This document shows, one piece after another, positions 54,078 through 64,000 of a stretch of DNA of 64,000 nt. Both the position numbers and the translations under genes were made by a program. Origin of the DNA: Massariosphaeria phaeospora (Eukaryota; Ascomycota; Dothideomycetes; Pleosporales); NCBI GenBank assembly GCA_011032825.1, contig JAADJZ010000004.1, forward strand, positions 930,001-994,000, written 5' to 3'. A model generated the notes under the pieces. That model had not been told where the DNA came from. It did not search any database and was given only the letters and a program-made list of their open reading frames with translations. Position 1 is the stretch's first letter; each line of letters begins with the position of its first letter.

Positions 54078-54515
54078 GATCATACATGGGATCGGTTGAG
54101 CATATTCTTTCTAGTGACGAAGTCTGTTACCGAAAACTTGGAATGTCTAGTATCCATGATATGGCTTTGGTTTTCAAATCTGATATTATTGGAAATCCTG
54201 TGGCAGGTCTCTCCTTTTTAATAATAAACTCGGAAGTTTTCTAGGCGCTTCTGTTTAGTTTACGTCGACGCGCCTTCATCAATGAGTTTACCAAAGATTC
54301 CAGGATATTGACTGGCGACGATGCCAGTGTAACACAAACCGCCGCACCCAAAATTGGTACCGGGAGTGTGCGGAAACAACGCCTCTCAAAGGTAGATTGC
54401 CTGCGCGTTAAACGTTCTCGCCGCACCTAGCGCCTTCTCCCAACAGCCTCTTTACTCCCCAGTTTTCACCATTGTGGTTTTTTCATCTGATTTTCGTGAA
54501 CTCTGATTAAACAAG
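54078..54515. other. intergenic region
   Basis: Between the P450 and the GNAT gene. No gene or repeat is seen. Confidence 0.5.
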
Positions 54516-55303
54516 ATGCCCTTCACAATTTCAGAATGTACCGACGCCGACATGCCCCGGGCCTTTGAACTCCTCTCGCTAGCTTTCGGCCACGAGCACC
54601 CCTACATCGAGTCCGTCTTTCCCGCGCACGCCACCGCCGAGGGCCGACGCGTTGGCGGCGAGCGCTTCCTCGAGTTCCGCAAAGCGGATCCATTGGCCAC
54701 GAAAATCAAAGCCGTAGATGTGGAGACTGGGAATATGATCGGGCATGCGAGGTGGATTGTGTGCGATGGCGGGTTGGCGCCGGAGTTTGAGCTGGATGGG
54801 AGTACTGGGAGACGGAAGAGCAGAAGGCGTTTGCTTCGTGGATGTATACGGGGTATCTGGCACCGAGGTGGGATGCGATTAGGGAGTCGGGTGGGAATCT
54901 CGTGTGTAGGGTACCATGTGAAAGAGACTGGGGGCTCACTAACGTCGTGTTAGGCTTGGATTTGATGACTGTTGATCCTGAACATCAGAGAAAGGGTGTG
55001 GGTCGCAAGTTGTTGGCGTGGGGACTTGCGGTCGCGGACAAGCTTGGGGTTGGGGTGAGCTAGGCTGATCATGGCGTCCCCATATACTCTTGTCTCTAAT
55101 CATCTCCCAAGGCGGTCGTTGAAGCAACTGAGTACGGCTTAGGCCTCTACAAAGCTGCCGGATATAAAGTGAAACACGATTATGAAGTTCTATTACCAGA
55201 GAAATGGGCGGGGAGGGAGACGCAGCGATACTGGTGGATGGCCCGTCCTAAGCTGACTACTGAGGAAGCTGAGGGCACCGAGCAGCGAGTTGAAGTTTGC
55301 TAG
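54516..55303 (+). pseudogene. GNAT family N-acetyltransferase, frameshifted
   Basis: Exons 54516-54905, 54954-55054 and 55112-55303. The first frame reads MPFTISECTDADMPRAFELL and IGHARWIVC up to EFELDG, then slips at a run of three Gs (54798-54800). The downstream frame continues YWETEEQKAFASWMYTGYL and, after a 48-bp intron, CLDLMTVDPEHQRKGVGRKLLAWG, which contains the acetyl-CoA loop (Q/R)xxGxG/A, then AVVEATEYGLGLYKAAGYKV. One more G would restore a full GNAT protein. Without it the product loses the acetyl-CoA site. The fault lies in a short homopolymer, so an assembly or sequencing error is a real alternative. It is convergent with SDR 2. Substrate unknown. Confidence 0.75.
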
Positions 55304-55514
55304 GGTATCAGCTCGACTAAAGTCAGGATTCTGAAGCCACTAGATAACGATGAAAATGTTGGAGTGGACTCGTAGAATTGATGTTCATCATCATGTATAG
55401 TGTGATATTTTGAAACCGCTCAAACCGCGTAGGGTGCAAGGCTCCAATTTGCGTGACAGAAAGTATGAATTGCACGGAGCGGTAGCATCAAGTTCCTGCC
55501 ATCGACTCACATAT

Positions 55515-56669
55515 CTACTGTTCGAACATGATCTGGCTTTCTTTTCGCTGAAACCATGCCACGGACCTTCGGATTCCTTCATTAGTGTCACAAACTGGAC
55601 GATAGCCAAGTCGTTCTTTAGCCTTCTCTACGGAAAACCGGCATCCTCCTCTCATATATTCCAAATGATGGCGGCTGAGCTTCATCTGGTTCGTCCTTGA
55701 GCCCATCAACTTTTGAATCCACTCGCCCACTGAGACAGCAATGACAACAACCCAAATAGGTATACGCACGACGCGGGCGGGCTTCTCGGCGTTGAGGCTT
55801 GTGTCGCCTGCAGCTTTCCACACTTTGCGCGAGAACTCCCAGAACCGCATTGGCGAGTCGTCGGTAATGAAGAAGGATTCGCCGTCGACCTTTGTGTCTG
55901 CAGATGTGCGGTCGTCTAGGAGGGCCTTGGCGGCGAGAACATGGGCTTGGGCTACGTTTTCAGTGTAGACCCATTCGTTCATGACGTGGTCGGGGCCAAT
56001 CTGGATGCGTGTTGCGATTGTATTGACGCACTTGATCATCTCATGTATGGTTTTTAGATCTCGCTCTCCGTAAAGTCCTCCGACCCGCAGAGTTGTGGTA
56101 CGCAAATGCCCGCGGTAGCCATCGCCTTGATTGAGAATGTTTCCTCTCGTATTGGCGGATAATACGAGTTGATCGGCGGCTCCTTTCGTACGACCATATG
56201 CACTGAGCCCAGTGAAGGAGTTGAGACTGTTCAACTGTGCGTTGTTTTCCGTCACTGGAACTTCGTTCAATCCTGACCCGAGGACGACGGCCTCGACCGA
56301 GCTTGTGTATACAAACGCTTCGACATCGGGGTGATTAAGCGCTAACTCAAGTAGTTCTTTGGTTGCGACATAGTTCACTTGATGTTGGACGTCGGCAGGT
56401 GCGGATGGTCCAGGGGAGATGGTGTGAATGATGACCCTTGGTCGAGTCTTGTCTAGTAAGTCTGCAACAGCCGATGTGTCCAGTATGTTGCATACATGGT
56501 AATCGACACCGGGACAGGCATCCTGATGCTTCTTCTGTCGATGGTATGTTGCAACAACCCTCTCACAATGTGACTCTTTCATCAAAGCGTCAATGACATG
56601 TGAACCGACAATCCCAGCTCCTCCAGTGACGAGCACAGTACCCATGGACTTGGAGTTTTTGTCATTCAT
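55515..56669 (-). CDS. NAD(P)-dependent 3-beta-HSD/sterol-4-carboxylate 3-dehydrogenase-like SDR, copy 2
   Basis: A single exon of 384 codons from the ATG at 56669. Rossmann loop VLVTGGAGIVGSHVI (residues 12-26), VYTSSVEAVV, active site YGRTK (Tyr158, Lys162), TTTLRVGGLYGERD, NEWVYTENVAQAHVLAAKAL and FWEFSRKVW. A hydrophobic stretch near 310 (IPIWVVVIAVSVGEWIQ) corresponds to the membrane segment of copy 1. Block order is the same as copy 1 but sequence identity is only moderate, so these are old paralogues and not a recent tandem duplication. The frame is intact. A TATA-like site lies on the minus strand near 56763. Two such enzymes beside P450s would suit successive C4 oxidative decarboxylations of a sterol or triterpenoid; inference. 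Confidence 0.9.
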   Translation of the reverse strand: MNDKNSKSMGTVLVTGGAGIVGSHVIDALMKESHCERVVATYHRQKKHQDACPGVDYHVCNILDTSAVADLLDKTRPRVIIHTISPGPSAPADVQHQVNYVATKELLELALNHPDVEAFVYTSSVEAVVLGSGLNEVPVTENNAQLNSLNSFTGLSAYGRTKGAADQLVLSANTRGNILNQGDGYRGHLRTTTLRVGGLYGERDLKTIHEMIKCVNTIATRIQIGPDHVMNEWVYTENVAQAHVLAAKALLDDRTSADTKVDGESFFITDDSPMRFWEFSRKVWKAAGDTSLNAEKPARVVRIPIWVVVIAVSVGEWIQKLMGSRTNQMKLSRHHLEYMRGGCRFSVEKAKERLGYRPVCDTNEGIRRSVAWFQRKESQIMFEQ

Positions 56670-57248
56670 GAGCTAAAATGGCGCTACGTACGTCCGATAA
56701 GAAGCGGGAAAGGGAAGACAAAGAACGGAAGACGAGAAAGGGAAGACGCAAAGTGAGAGATATAAATAAGAGCTGGACCTATTTATCGGTCATGGTCAAC
56801 CATTCAGAATAGCAGAGTTGAACAAACTAATTGGTGCACCGTGTTCACCCGCCAGATACGCATGCGGTCACCTGTAGGATGCGGCGCGAACGCAAAGCCC
56901 ATCGGAGTCTGAGTCTGCGACTCAGCCGTACTGAACTCCGACACCCCTACACCGTGCATTATTGGTGAGATCCGAGCCATTCTGTCCCTAGGTTTGGGTT
57001 GACCACGGCGCTTAGCTGCATGGAAAGTACGACTTCGAAATATGTAGTGTCACATCAGATTACGCACATCGATTGAAAGGGGACCGGAGCGCATGTTGCC
57101 AATGATGAGTGAGAATCATATATCCGACGAATACGATACATTTTTAATTAGTCCAGATGATTCCAAGTTGAAGTAACCATCAATCCAAATAGCCGACTAT
57201 GCTGACTACCCAACAACATCGAACGCACCAGCCCTCCCTTTGTCATGA
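56670..57248. other. intergenic region
   Basis: Upstream of SDR 2 and downstream of the ABC fragment. No gene or repeat is seen. Confidence 0.5.
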
Positions 57249-59368
57249 TTAAGTTGATTTATCCCTCTGCTCAGCAGTTTTAGACACGGTCTTCTGCTTC
57301 TTCGGCACCCGAACTAGCCAGTACAACCCAAACGTTGCAGCCCAATTGAACAGGACGTAAATGAGAATGATGGCGAAATCTCTCCACCGTTGACTATAAT
57401 CCATGCTGAGAAAGGTAAGAAACTGGTCAGTGTCCCGCATCGGGCAATATTCACACGCTGTCCTTGCCGTCGGATTCGTAATTTGGCCCCCAGATGAAGC
57501 TATGAAATCAATCAAGAAATCACCACAGGTGTTATTATCTGGGGGAGTTGGAATCATTACCAGCTCTGACGGGCTGCATACCACGGGCTGGCCTGATACT
57601 CCAACGGCGAATATGCTCCTTATAAGGTATGTCAGTGGCGACATCCAGTACCTAAAGAACATGATTAGCATAAACTAGCCTAGTTATATCAGCCTTCAGC
57701 TTCTTACATGAAGATCCAAAAGCGTGGAAGATAGTCTTTGGGAACTAGTACACCACAGAAAATGATGGTGAGGTAGAAGATCGGTTGTCCCATGTTGACT
57801 GCCGTTTGAGGCACTTCGATGGCAGCGGCAAGAAGATGAGACAAAGACTGTGTGAACAAGAAGAACATGATGAACAGAAGAAGCATCAAAATGCCTCGTT
57901 CGTGTTGGTCAGCATCCGAGGTATTCAGATTCATGCCTGTGATGTAATAGAACAATGCGAAGGATATCGTTGCCAGCAGAACTTGCCAAGCTGCTTCGAC
58001 GATGATGCTCGCCGAAACGAACACGGTCCACGAGAAGATCTTAGAAGCGTACTCTCGAGCTTCAAAGAGAGCTCTCCGGGCTCCAAATTGCGGGGCGATC
58101 TGCTGGAGGATATTGCTGAACGTGGTGAACATGAGGAAAATGGCGAACATCTGGTTCTGTAAACCCTGGAGAGAGCTTGGAGAGCGGAAACAGGATATTC
58201 CAATCATGAACGACGCACTAGCATAGAAAACCAGCTTTGCATATACTGCAGCCGGGGTCCGCCAGTATTCAACGAAGGTTCGGTTGGTAACGACGAGAAG
58301 CTGTGTCCAGAATGGTGTAGCAAATTCACCACCACTTGCCATCGATTCCGTTCTTTTCTCTCGACTCATGCGCATATGAGCGAGGTCTTGTTTGAGTTCT
58401 ACTCTATCTGACGAATCTTTCCATGTTTCGTTCCAGTCAATGGAATTCCGCGAGTTGGGTGATGCTCCCGAAACGTCCATCACCCACTCTGCAGGATTCT
58501 TCCCTCGACCACAACGGGGTGCTCCTCTCTCAAAATATTCGATCATGGTTCTACACCCTCTACCAACGGGACCGAAGTAAACCATTTTCCCGTTGTTGAT
58601 GAGAAGCAGTTGATCGAACATCTCGAGCAATCTCGAGGAAGGTTGATGAATGGTGCACATGATGGCTTGTCCACTCTCATGTGCAAGTTTGCGTAGCAGG
58701 TTGCAGATAATGAAAGCTGTCTGGCTATCGAGGCCAGAGCTGGGCTCATCAAGGAACAACACGCTCTCCGGTCGTGCAGCGAGCTCTACCGCTATTGTCA
58801 GACGCTTTCGCTGTTCCGGACTCAGGCCATCACCCGGATTTCCGATCAATGCATCGGCGTATGGCACCATATCCAAAAGCTCGATCACCTTCTCAACATA
58901 GGCCAGCTTCGTTGCTCTTGGTACACGATTGGGTTGACGAAGTAACGCGCTAAATTGTAAAGCTTCCCTAACCGTCGAAGTTGAGAGATGATTGTCGTTC
59001 TGTTGTGCGTAGACCGTTGAGCGTTGAAAGCTTTGGTTACGCGGCTCCCCGTCAACGAAAATGTCGCCAGTTACTGTGCCCTGAGAGCTTCGTTGAGCAA
59101 TGACGTCAAGCAAAGTCGTCTTTCCAGCTCCTGTTGCTCCCATCAAAACTGTCAAGCTGCCCGGCTTCACCCATCCATCTATGTTGTGAAGGATCTGCTT
59201 TGCGCTAGACTTCTTGATCGGGACTTCGTAGGAAAGGTCCTCCCAATGCAGTATAGATTTATGTTTGATAAGTCCAGCGTCTGATGAAATCTGAGTCTCG
59301 GTTCGACTTTTCGGAAATGCGACGCTGACTTCCTCGTCGTCTCCAAATGATCCAAAAACATACCCATA
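57249..59368 (-). pseudogene. PDR-type ABC transporter, C-terminal half only
   Basis: Open frame from about 59368 to 57708, then a 56-bp intron and the exon 57651-57249; about 690 codons, against about 1400-1500 for a full PDR transporter. The fragment starts in the linker (FGSFGDDEEVSVAFPK) and has the second nucleotide-binding domain: Walker A GATGAGKTT, signature LSPEQRKR, Walker B VLFLDEPSSGLDSQ, and IHQPSS. The second membrane domain follows, with YWMSPLTYLIRSI and a Cys-rich extracellular loop. No ATG in frame precedes the linker; an in-frame TGA lies upstream of an apparent acceptor (ATCCAG, 59369-59374). The first NBD and TMD are absent, and the next gene begins only ~100 bp away on the other strand. 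It is therefore truncated and probably inactive. Members export toxins and metabolites. Confidence 0.82.
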
Positions 59369-59471
59369 CTGGATCCCATGTCAGTTGTACTCTGGGACCG
59401 TTAACTGAAGCTCATCCACTCCTCTAGTTATTGGTCACACAATCTCGTTCTTTAGAGATGCGGAGACCACA

Positions 59472-60970
59472 ATGGCTAAAGCACGGTGAGCTTAAGATAT
59501 ATTACGACGTGATAAATCGTCACTGACCACCGTGTAGGAAGCATTTCGGAAACACGCGCGAACCTTTCAAGTTGGTCATCTTTGGCGAAACCGTATACGT
59601 TATCACGTCGCCCCAAGACACGACATCGATCTACAAGAACGATACTTTCACGACGACTCCTGGCTTATGGATGTTATGAGTCAATTTGGCGCATCGCAGT
59701 CTTCGATACAAGCGATGTGGACTCCAATTCCACAGCCAGAGAACGGTAAAGAGGCAATTGAGCCAGGAGGCTCACTACGAAATTGGGAAGACAAACCCTT
59801 GAAAGAGGTATGCGTGATGATGTTCAGAGCGTACCTCAATCCAGGACATCACTCCGACACCATATTGAAGGTTCTACTCGATACCGTTCATTCACGAATG
59901 ACATGGGATGCTATACCTGACTGGATGGTCCTAGCAAGGCACGGAACTACGCGTGAGATATCGCTGTTAAAGTGGTCGCAGCACGTCTTACTAGAGGGGG
60001 CCACTCGATCCTTCTTCGGTGACGCTCTTCTAGACCTCGAACCCAACCTCTTTGAGTCTTTTTTCCAATTCGACGACAGTAGCTGGAAACTGCCCTATCG
60101 CATTCCGAGTATCCTGGCACGGGACGTGAAAAAAGCGCAAGCAATTACGGAGAAGGCGCTAGCTAATTACTTTGATCTCCCAGCAGAACGTCGATCCGAT
60201 GCCTCGTCTTTGGTTCATCAGGTGGAACTCTTCATGCGAGCTAGTCGCATACAGTCGAATGATATTGGGGTGCTAGTTTTGATGTTTTACTGGGTGTATG
60301 GCTCCCCAGATTGAGCAAATGGTCCTCGTGCTGATATTTTAGAATCAACGCGAACGCTTGGAAATCCTCATTCTGGATGATAGCTGAGATTGTCAACAAC
60401 GAGACCTTGCGGACTTCAATACTCGAAGAAGTCGAACCGCATATCGCGTCCGTTGTCGAACGTTCCATTTCGAGCACGGATTTTGCGACCCAACTCCAGA
60501 ATTGTCCAAATTTGGTCGCCGTCTATCATGAGTCACTACGCGTGACTTCTGCCTCGACATCGGTACGAATAGTAACCAAGGAAGCACGAGTAGGCCCCTT
60601 TCAACTTAGAAAGGGTGCCCGAATGATCATTCCCTACCGACAAATGTTACTTGACGAAGATACTTATGGAGCAAAAGCGGACGAATTCAATTACAAACGT
60701 TTCATAAATGATCCGGGATTGTCGAGATCACCCTACTACAAACCGTTTGGAGGAGGAACTTCATTGTGTCCAGGGCGAGCATTGGCGCAGAAAGAGATCT
60801 TAACTTTTGTAGCTCTGGCGATTGGGAAATTTCGCGCAAGAAGAACTTGTGGGGCCAACGGAAAGAGAGACGGGGTGCCCAGAATTAACACTCGAACGCC
60901 GTGCATTGGCATCATGAGCCCCGAAGAAGGCCACGATGTTAGAGTTGTGATCACAGAGCCAAGTCCGTGA
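59472..60970 (+). pseudogene. Cytochrome P450 (CYP7/CYP8-like) lacking its N-terminus, frameshifted
   Basis: Exons 59472-59485, 59538-60295 and 60343-60970. The model begins MAKA-RKHFGNTREPFKLVIFG, which is already inside the P450 fold: the membrane anchor and the first ~60 residues are missing. The frame then slips at a T run (59646-59648), between IYKND and SWLMDVMSQFGAS; one more base would restore it. The rest is open and has the I-helix region FYWVINANAWKSSFW, ESLRVTSAS (ExxR), and the heme loop FGGGTSLCPGRALA. The N-A-x-x-x I-helix and CPGR loop recall CYP7/CYP8 and related fungal P450s that hydroxylate sterols or use rearrangement chemistry. Truncation plus frameshift makes function unlikely. 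A sequencing error could explain the slip but not the missing anchor. Confidence 0.8.
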
Positions 60971-61641
60971 TATCAAATTGGACTTAGATCAAGATCCAAG
61001 AATAGATGCATATTCAGTTGGTAAATCCATTGTCTTCATGTGGCTACGTATCATCCTCGGAAGTCAGCACTAAGGCACGGCCCGGAGCGCTGAACTACCG
61101 TTCACTCAGAGAGGGGAAACATAGATAAGCATCCCACATAACCACAGCTGCCCGGGTATCCAATCGCTATCTTCCGGATAATCAGCTATGGCGCACGTTA
61201 TGTACGTTGCAGATCACATGGGAAACTATTGGGCTACACGGCAAGGTCGCTTATTGCGGCGTAGCTGGTGTGTTATCACAAAACACCGCGCCGTTTGCAG
61301 ATATATTGAGGCAAAATTACTGCACGCAGTTCTGAATGCGCTGAGGTGGACTTCGGACTCCGAACTTTGAGTCTTATCTGTTACTCGAATGGTTGGAGAG
61401 CGGCGTAGAAACGGGTGGGTTGGAGCTGAGCAGTTTGAATTGCGTCACTTTCAGTTGTGCATACATGAGCTGACCCGAAGGTGATATGTAGCCTTGCGCT
61501 TCGAGTTCTTCAACCGCGCCAAAAGGCGCATGGCGGCGGCTTTCGTTCGCATTCCCAGACGTTCTTTTTTCCACCACCTGAAGCTCCAATTAACACATAT
61601 CACAAAAGGGGCGAAAAACAGCAAAAACGCTTCTTTCAAGC
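60971..61641. other. intergenic region
   Basis: Between the truncated P450 and seven-TM gene B, both on plus. No gene or repeat is seen. Confidence 0.5.
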
Positions 61642-63006
61642 ATGGACCAAATGTCACTCGCAAGTCCGCCAGCGGGTCAAAAGTCCGACTTTGACGCGGA
61701 CGCCCCGGACCGGACTCTTCTATGGGTGCTGGGGATCGTATCTACTACCATACCCTTCGTTGCTATTGGTATCCGGCTTTATGTCAAGCGATGTTTGTGG
61801 AAACAGCGAATATCTTGGGATGATGGTAAGCCGTTGTGTCCCAGCCGCAGCGCTTCAAGCTCACATCCAGTCAGGGGCCTGTATTGCAGCCTTGGTGTGT
61901 CGATTACGATCTCAACTTTAACATCTCCCTTACCATGAGTAGCTTGCAGCCATTTCCCACATAAGCTGGATGCTTAAGAGTACGTCTTCTATATCACTTA
62001 CATCCGTTGCCTTTTCGCACTGACGCTGGGAAGATCTCGACTATGGCTTAGGGAAGCATCTATGGGATGTTCGTGTGGTGGACATTACATACCATGGAGT
62101 GCTAGTATGTCTCATTGTGTCCCAACAGTGTAACTTCACATTCAAACTGACAAATCCAGTCCATGACCGGAAGCGGAATCGCCCTAACGACCCACATGTG
62201 TCTCGTTCGCATTTCCGTTTTGGCGCTATACCAGCGAATCTTCTACATACATCAAACCTCAAGAAGACTCATCTACATCGGCTACGGCATTTGTACTATC
62301 GTAGCAATTGCGGATCTCGGCTTGGTAATCGCAAGAATGGTAAAATGCAGCGGTCTCAAAGCCATCAGCGAACCATTTTGCAGGGCGAAGTCAAACAGTA
62401 CTGGGCTGACTACTATCGCTACTGCCTATGTGTTGACCGACCTGTTCATCTACATGATTGCGATCGGCCGACTTCGCACATTGCAAGTGAACAGAACCAA
62501 GAAGATCCATCTGACGGTCTTGTTCGCAGTTGGGCTCGCGTGAGTAGTAACAATACGTCCCATGGACCACAAAAACTAAAGCTTTGCTCAGTGCTTGCCT
62601 CTTCGGATTAGCAAAATTGATCTTCATGGCGGTACACTTCTACTCCAAGGACGATCTGTGGTACGCCTTATGGGTAGGCATCTTTGCGTAAGTAGTGTAT
62701 GCTCAACTACTTGAACCCTCTGACATGTGTCATTATAGCATTCTCGAAGCAAACATAGCACTAGCATGTAGTTGCGCAACGTTTCTTCCTGCATTCTGGA
62801 AAGGCCAAAGACCGAAACTTGTTTCAGTGGGCTCGGCGTTTCGTTCACATGCACAGGGGACATCGTCAAAGGACAACAGTGGGCACTCCAAACCACGTTA
62901 TTCACCGGGTCGCGAATCGGACGAGGCCCTAGTTGAAGAGCGCAGTATCGAACTATGTGAGCATACTCATGTACCCCCGGGACTACCGAGACAAATCGTT
63001 GTGTGA
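61642..63006 (+). CDS. Seven-TM rhodopsin-domain (Pth11-like) membrane protein, paralogue B
   Basis: Seven exons, 61642-61825, 61875-61894, 61943-61979, 62034-62104, 62160-62539, 62592-62687 and 62739-63006; 351 codons in frame. The order of hallmarks matches paralogue A: first TM LLWVLGIVSTTIPFVAIGIRL, RISWDD, NLDYGLGKHLWD, CLVRISVLALYQRIF, SRRLIYIGYGICTIVAI, CSGL...C, TDLFIYMIAIGRLRTL, LEANIALACSCATFLPAF, and a polar tail ending PPGLPRQIVV. Exons 2-4 are 20, 37 and 71 nt in both genes; exon 6 is 96 nt in both. The two are clearly paralogues in opposite orientation, 12 kb apart, on either side of the SDR/P450/ABC group. Membrane location is certain from composition; a sensor role is family-based inference. 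Confidence 0.87.
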
Positions 63007-64000
63007 TACTTTTTCTGTTGGCAAAAGTCATTGGCGGTAATGGATTATTGTTGAAATGGATTGGATGATCGGATGAGAATCCAGACACTCACTAAGGCAG
63101 GCGGAAAGATACGTAAGGGCACTAAAAAGGGTTCTCCTAAGTTCATTACTGTTCAGTATCAACGTATTCACGGAATTGCAGCTAACAGCCATAAGCCCCG
63201 TCTACGCCCTCTTACTCTAGGGTGCTTTGTGGAGAAGGACCACTGTCGAGAAAGGTATTCATAACATGATGTCCAAGAATGCCACAGCCATTATTGGAGC
63301 CATCTTGACGAACCATGGTTCTGAGAGGCTCCACAAAATGGCCACCCATTCAGCTCCCGCTGAACACAAATGAGGCTCCCATTGAGCATTCGCGCAAAAT
63401 TTTATCAAGGCCACAGGCACCAATCGCGAGAACAGAGCCGAGGGAAACTTAACCAAACTTAGGTGTTTGTCGAGATGGTTAACGAAGATCAAAAGAATTG
63501 GGCGCTTACATTCGTATATCAGCATCTCGAGTAAGTCAGCCGAGGCGTTCAAAACTAATATAGTAGTAGTGTGGTAAACCTGGCCTCTTTCTAGTTGCTC
63601 ACACGTAGCATGCTAATAGTCTCGTGAAAATTTTCATCTGAAAAGACTTGATATTTAGATAACCTCTTGAAACTATCCAACCCTGCTATTTAGCAGAGCT
63701 TGAAGGCGAAATGATAAGATACACAGGCTGTGAAGCTACACGAAGTCTCTTTGAAGTACTTAATTATTTCATTCCCAGATTTCATAGCTGGTTGTAGGTC
63801 ACGTGCCTGGTCCCGGCAAGGCGGACTTGATCGTAACCACGGAACCTCAACGCCTACCGAGCTTTCACAACACGCCCGCCCTTGGCAACCATAGTACGTG
63901 AACGAATCCCGCTGCACCCAAACCAAACAATCTCACCAAATCCATCGTGCACGCACTTTATTTTCGAACGCGCGCTTCTCAATCCCCGATATAAAAACTA
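63007..64000. other. terminal intergenic region
   Basis: No gene is seen. It holds one copy of the dispersed repeat (63307-63381). The last 150 bp are C- and A-rich on plus, with TATAAAA near 63992, possibly a promoter of a gene beyond the window. Confidence 0.45.
63307..63381 (+). repeat. dispersed repeat copy C
   Basis: Matches the first part of copy A at 22502: CCATGGTTCTGAGAGGCTCC followed by CACCCATTCAGCTC-CGCTGA and AAATGAGGCTC. Several substitutions separate it from copy A. The following ~35 bp may be a strongly diverged version of the arm found at 33954-33987. Confidence 0.75.

Noticed and set aside
54757..54803. A short intron to explain the GNAT frame change
   Set aside because: GT and AG can be found 44 nt apart, but using them would delete the EFELDG block that fits the family; a one-base loss in the G run explains both sides better.

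Overview
The window looks like nuclear DNA of a filamentous ascomycete (Pezizomycotina). Introns are short (mostly 47-60 bp) with GTRNGY donors and YAG acceptors. Genes lie on both strands without operons, and the families are typical of such fungi: PRP24, SDH assembly factor 2, GH53 galactanase, Pth11/rhodopsin-like seven-TM proteins, several cytochrome P450s, GMC and BBE-type oxidoreductases, and an F-box protein. A Dothideomycete origin is only a guess. I see no rRNA, tRNA or CRISPR array.

Layout. (1) 0-5.5 kb is a conserved end: the 3' part of PRP24, the mitochondrial SDHAF2/Sdh5 homologue and a secreted GH53 endo-galactanase. (2) 5.5-9.9 kb is gene-poor and holds a degenerate array with a period near 160 bp. 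(3) 9.9-20.8 kb holds one Gln-rich, probably nuclear orphan on + and, facing it, five genes in a row on - that share one divergent BTB/POZ-like module of about 190 residues. One member is frameshifted and one carries the module behind about 500 residues of disordered sequence. This array is the most unusual coding feature. (4) 23.3-37.4 kb is a decaying oxidative gene set: an intact P450, an F-box gene, a duplicate P450 with a Trp-to-stop change, a BBE-type FAD oxidoreductase with two Trp-to-stop changes, a repeat-rich island with a TA-flanked MITE-like element, and a GMC oxidoreductase with a Gln-to-stop change and a frameshift. The stops are G:C to A:T changes, as expected from RIP-like mutation or drift. 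(5) 38.0-45.0 kb holds four intact genes: a seven-TM protein, a methyltransferase, a seven-exon P450 and an alpha/beta hydrolase. (6) 48.2-63.0 kb has two seven-TM paralogues with the same exon pattern bracketing a probable metabolic cluster: two sterol-dehydrogenase-like SDRs, a pisatin-demethylase-like P450, a frameshifted GNAT acetyltransferase, the C-terminal half of a PDR-type ABC transporter, and a P450 lacking its N-terminus. The last two are divergent and both cut off at the same ~100 bp interval, which suggests one deletion.

How the genes may work together (inference). The 50-61 kb group would fit modification and export of a sterol- or triterpenoid-like molecule, now partly broken. 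The 23-37 kb group looks like a once functional oxidative pathway of which only one P450 still has an open frame. Splice models were built by eye from frame continuity, splice consensus and family motifs; most give coding lengths divisible by three, but none has transcript support.
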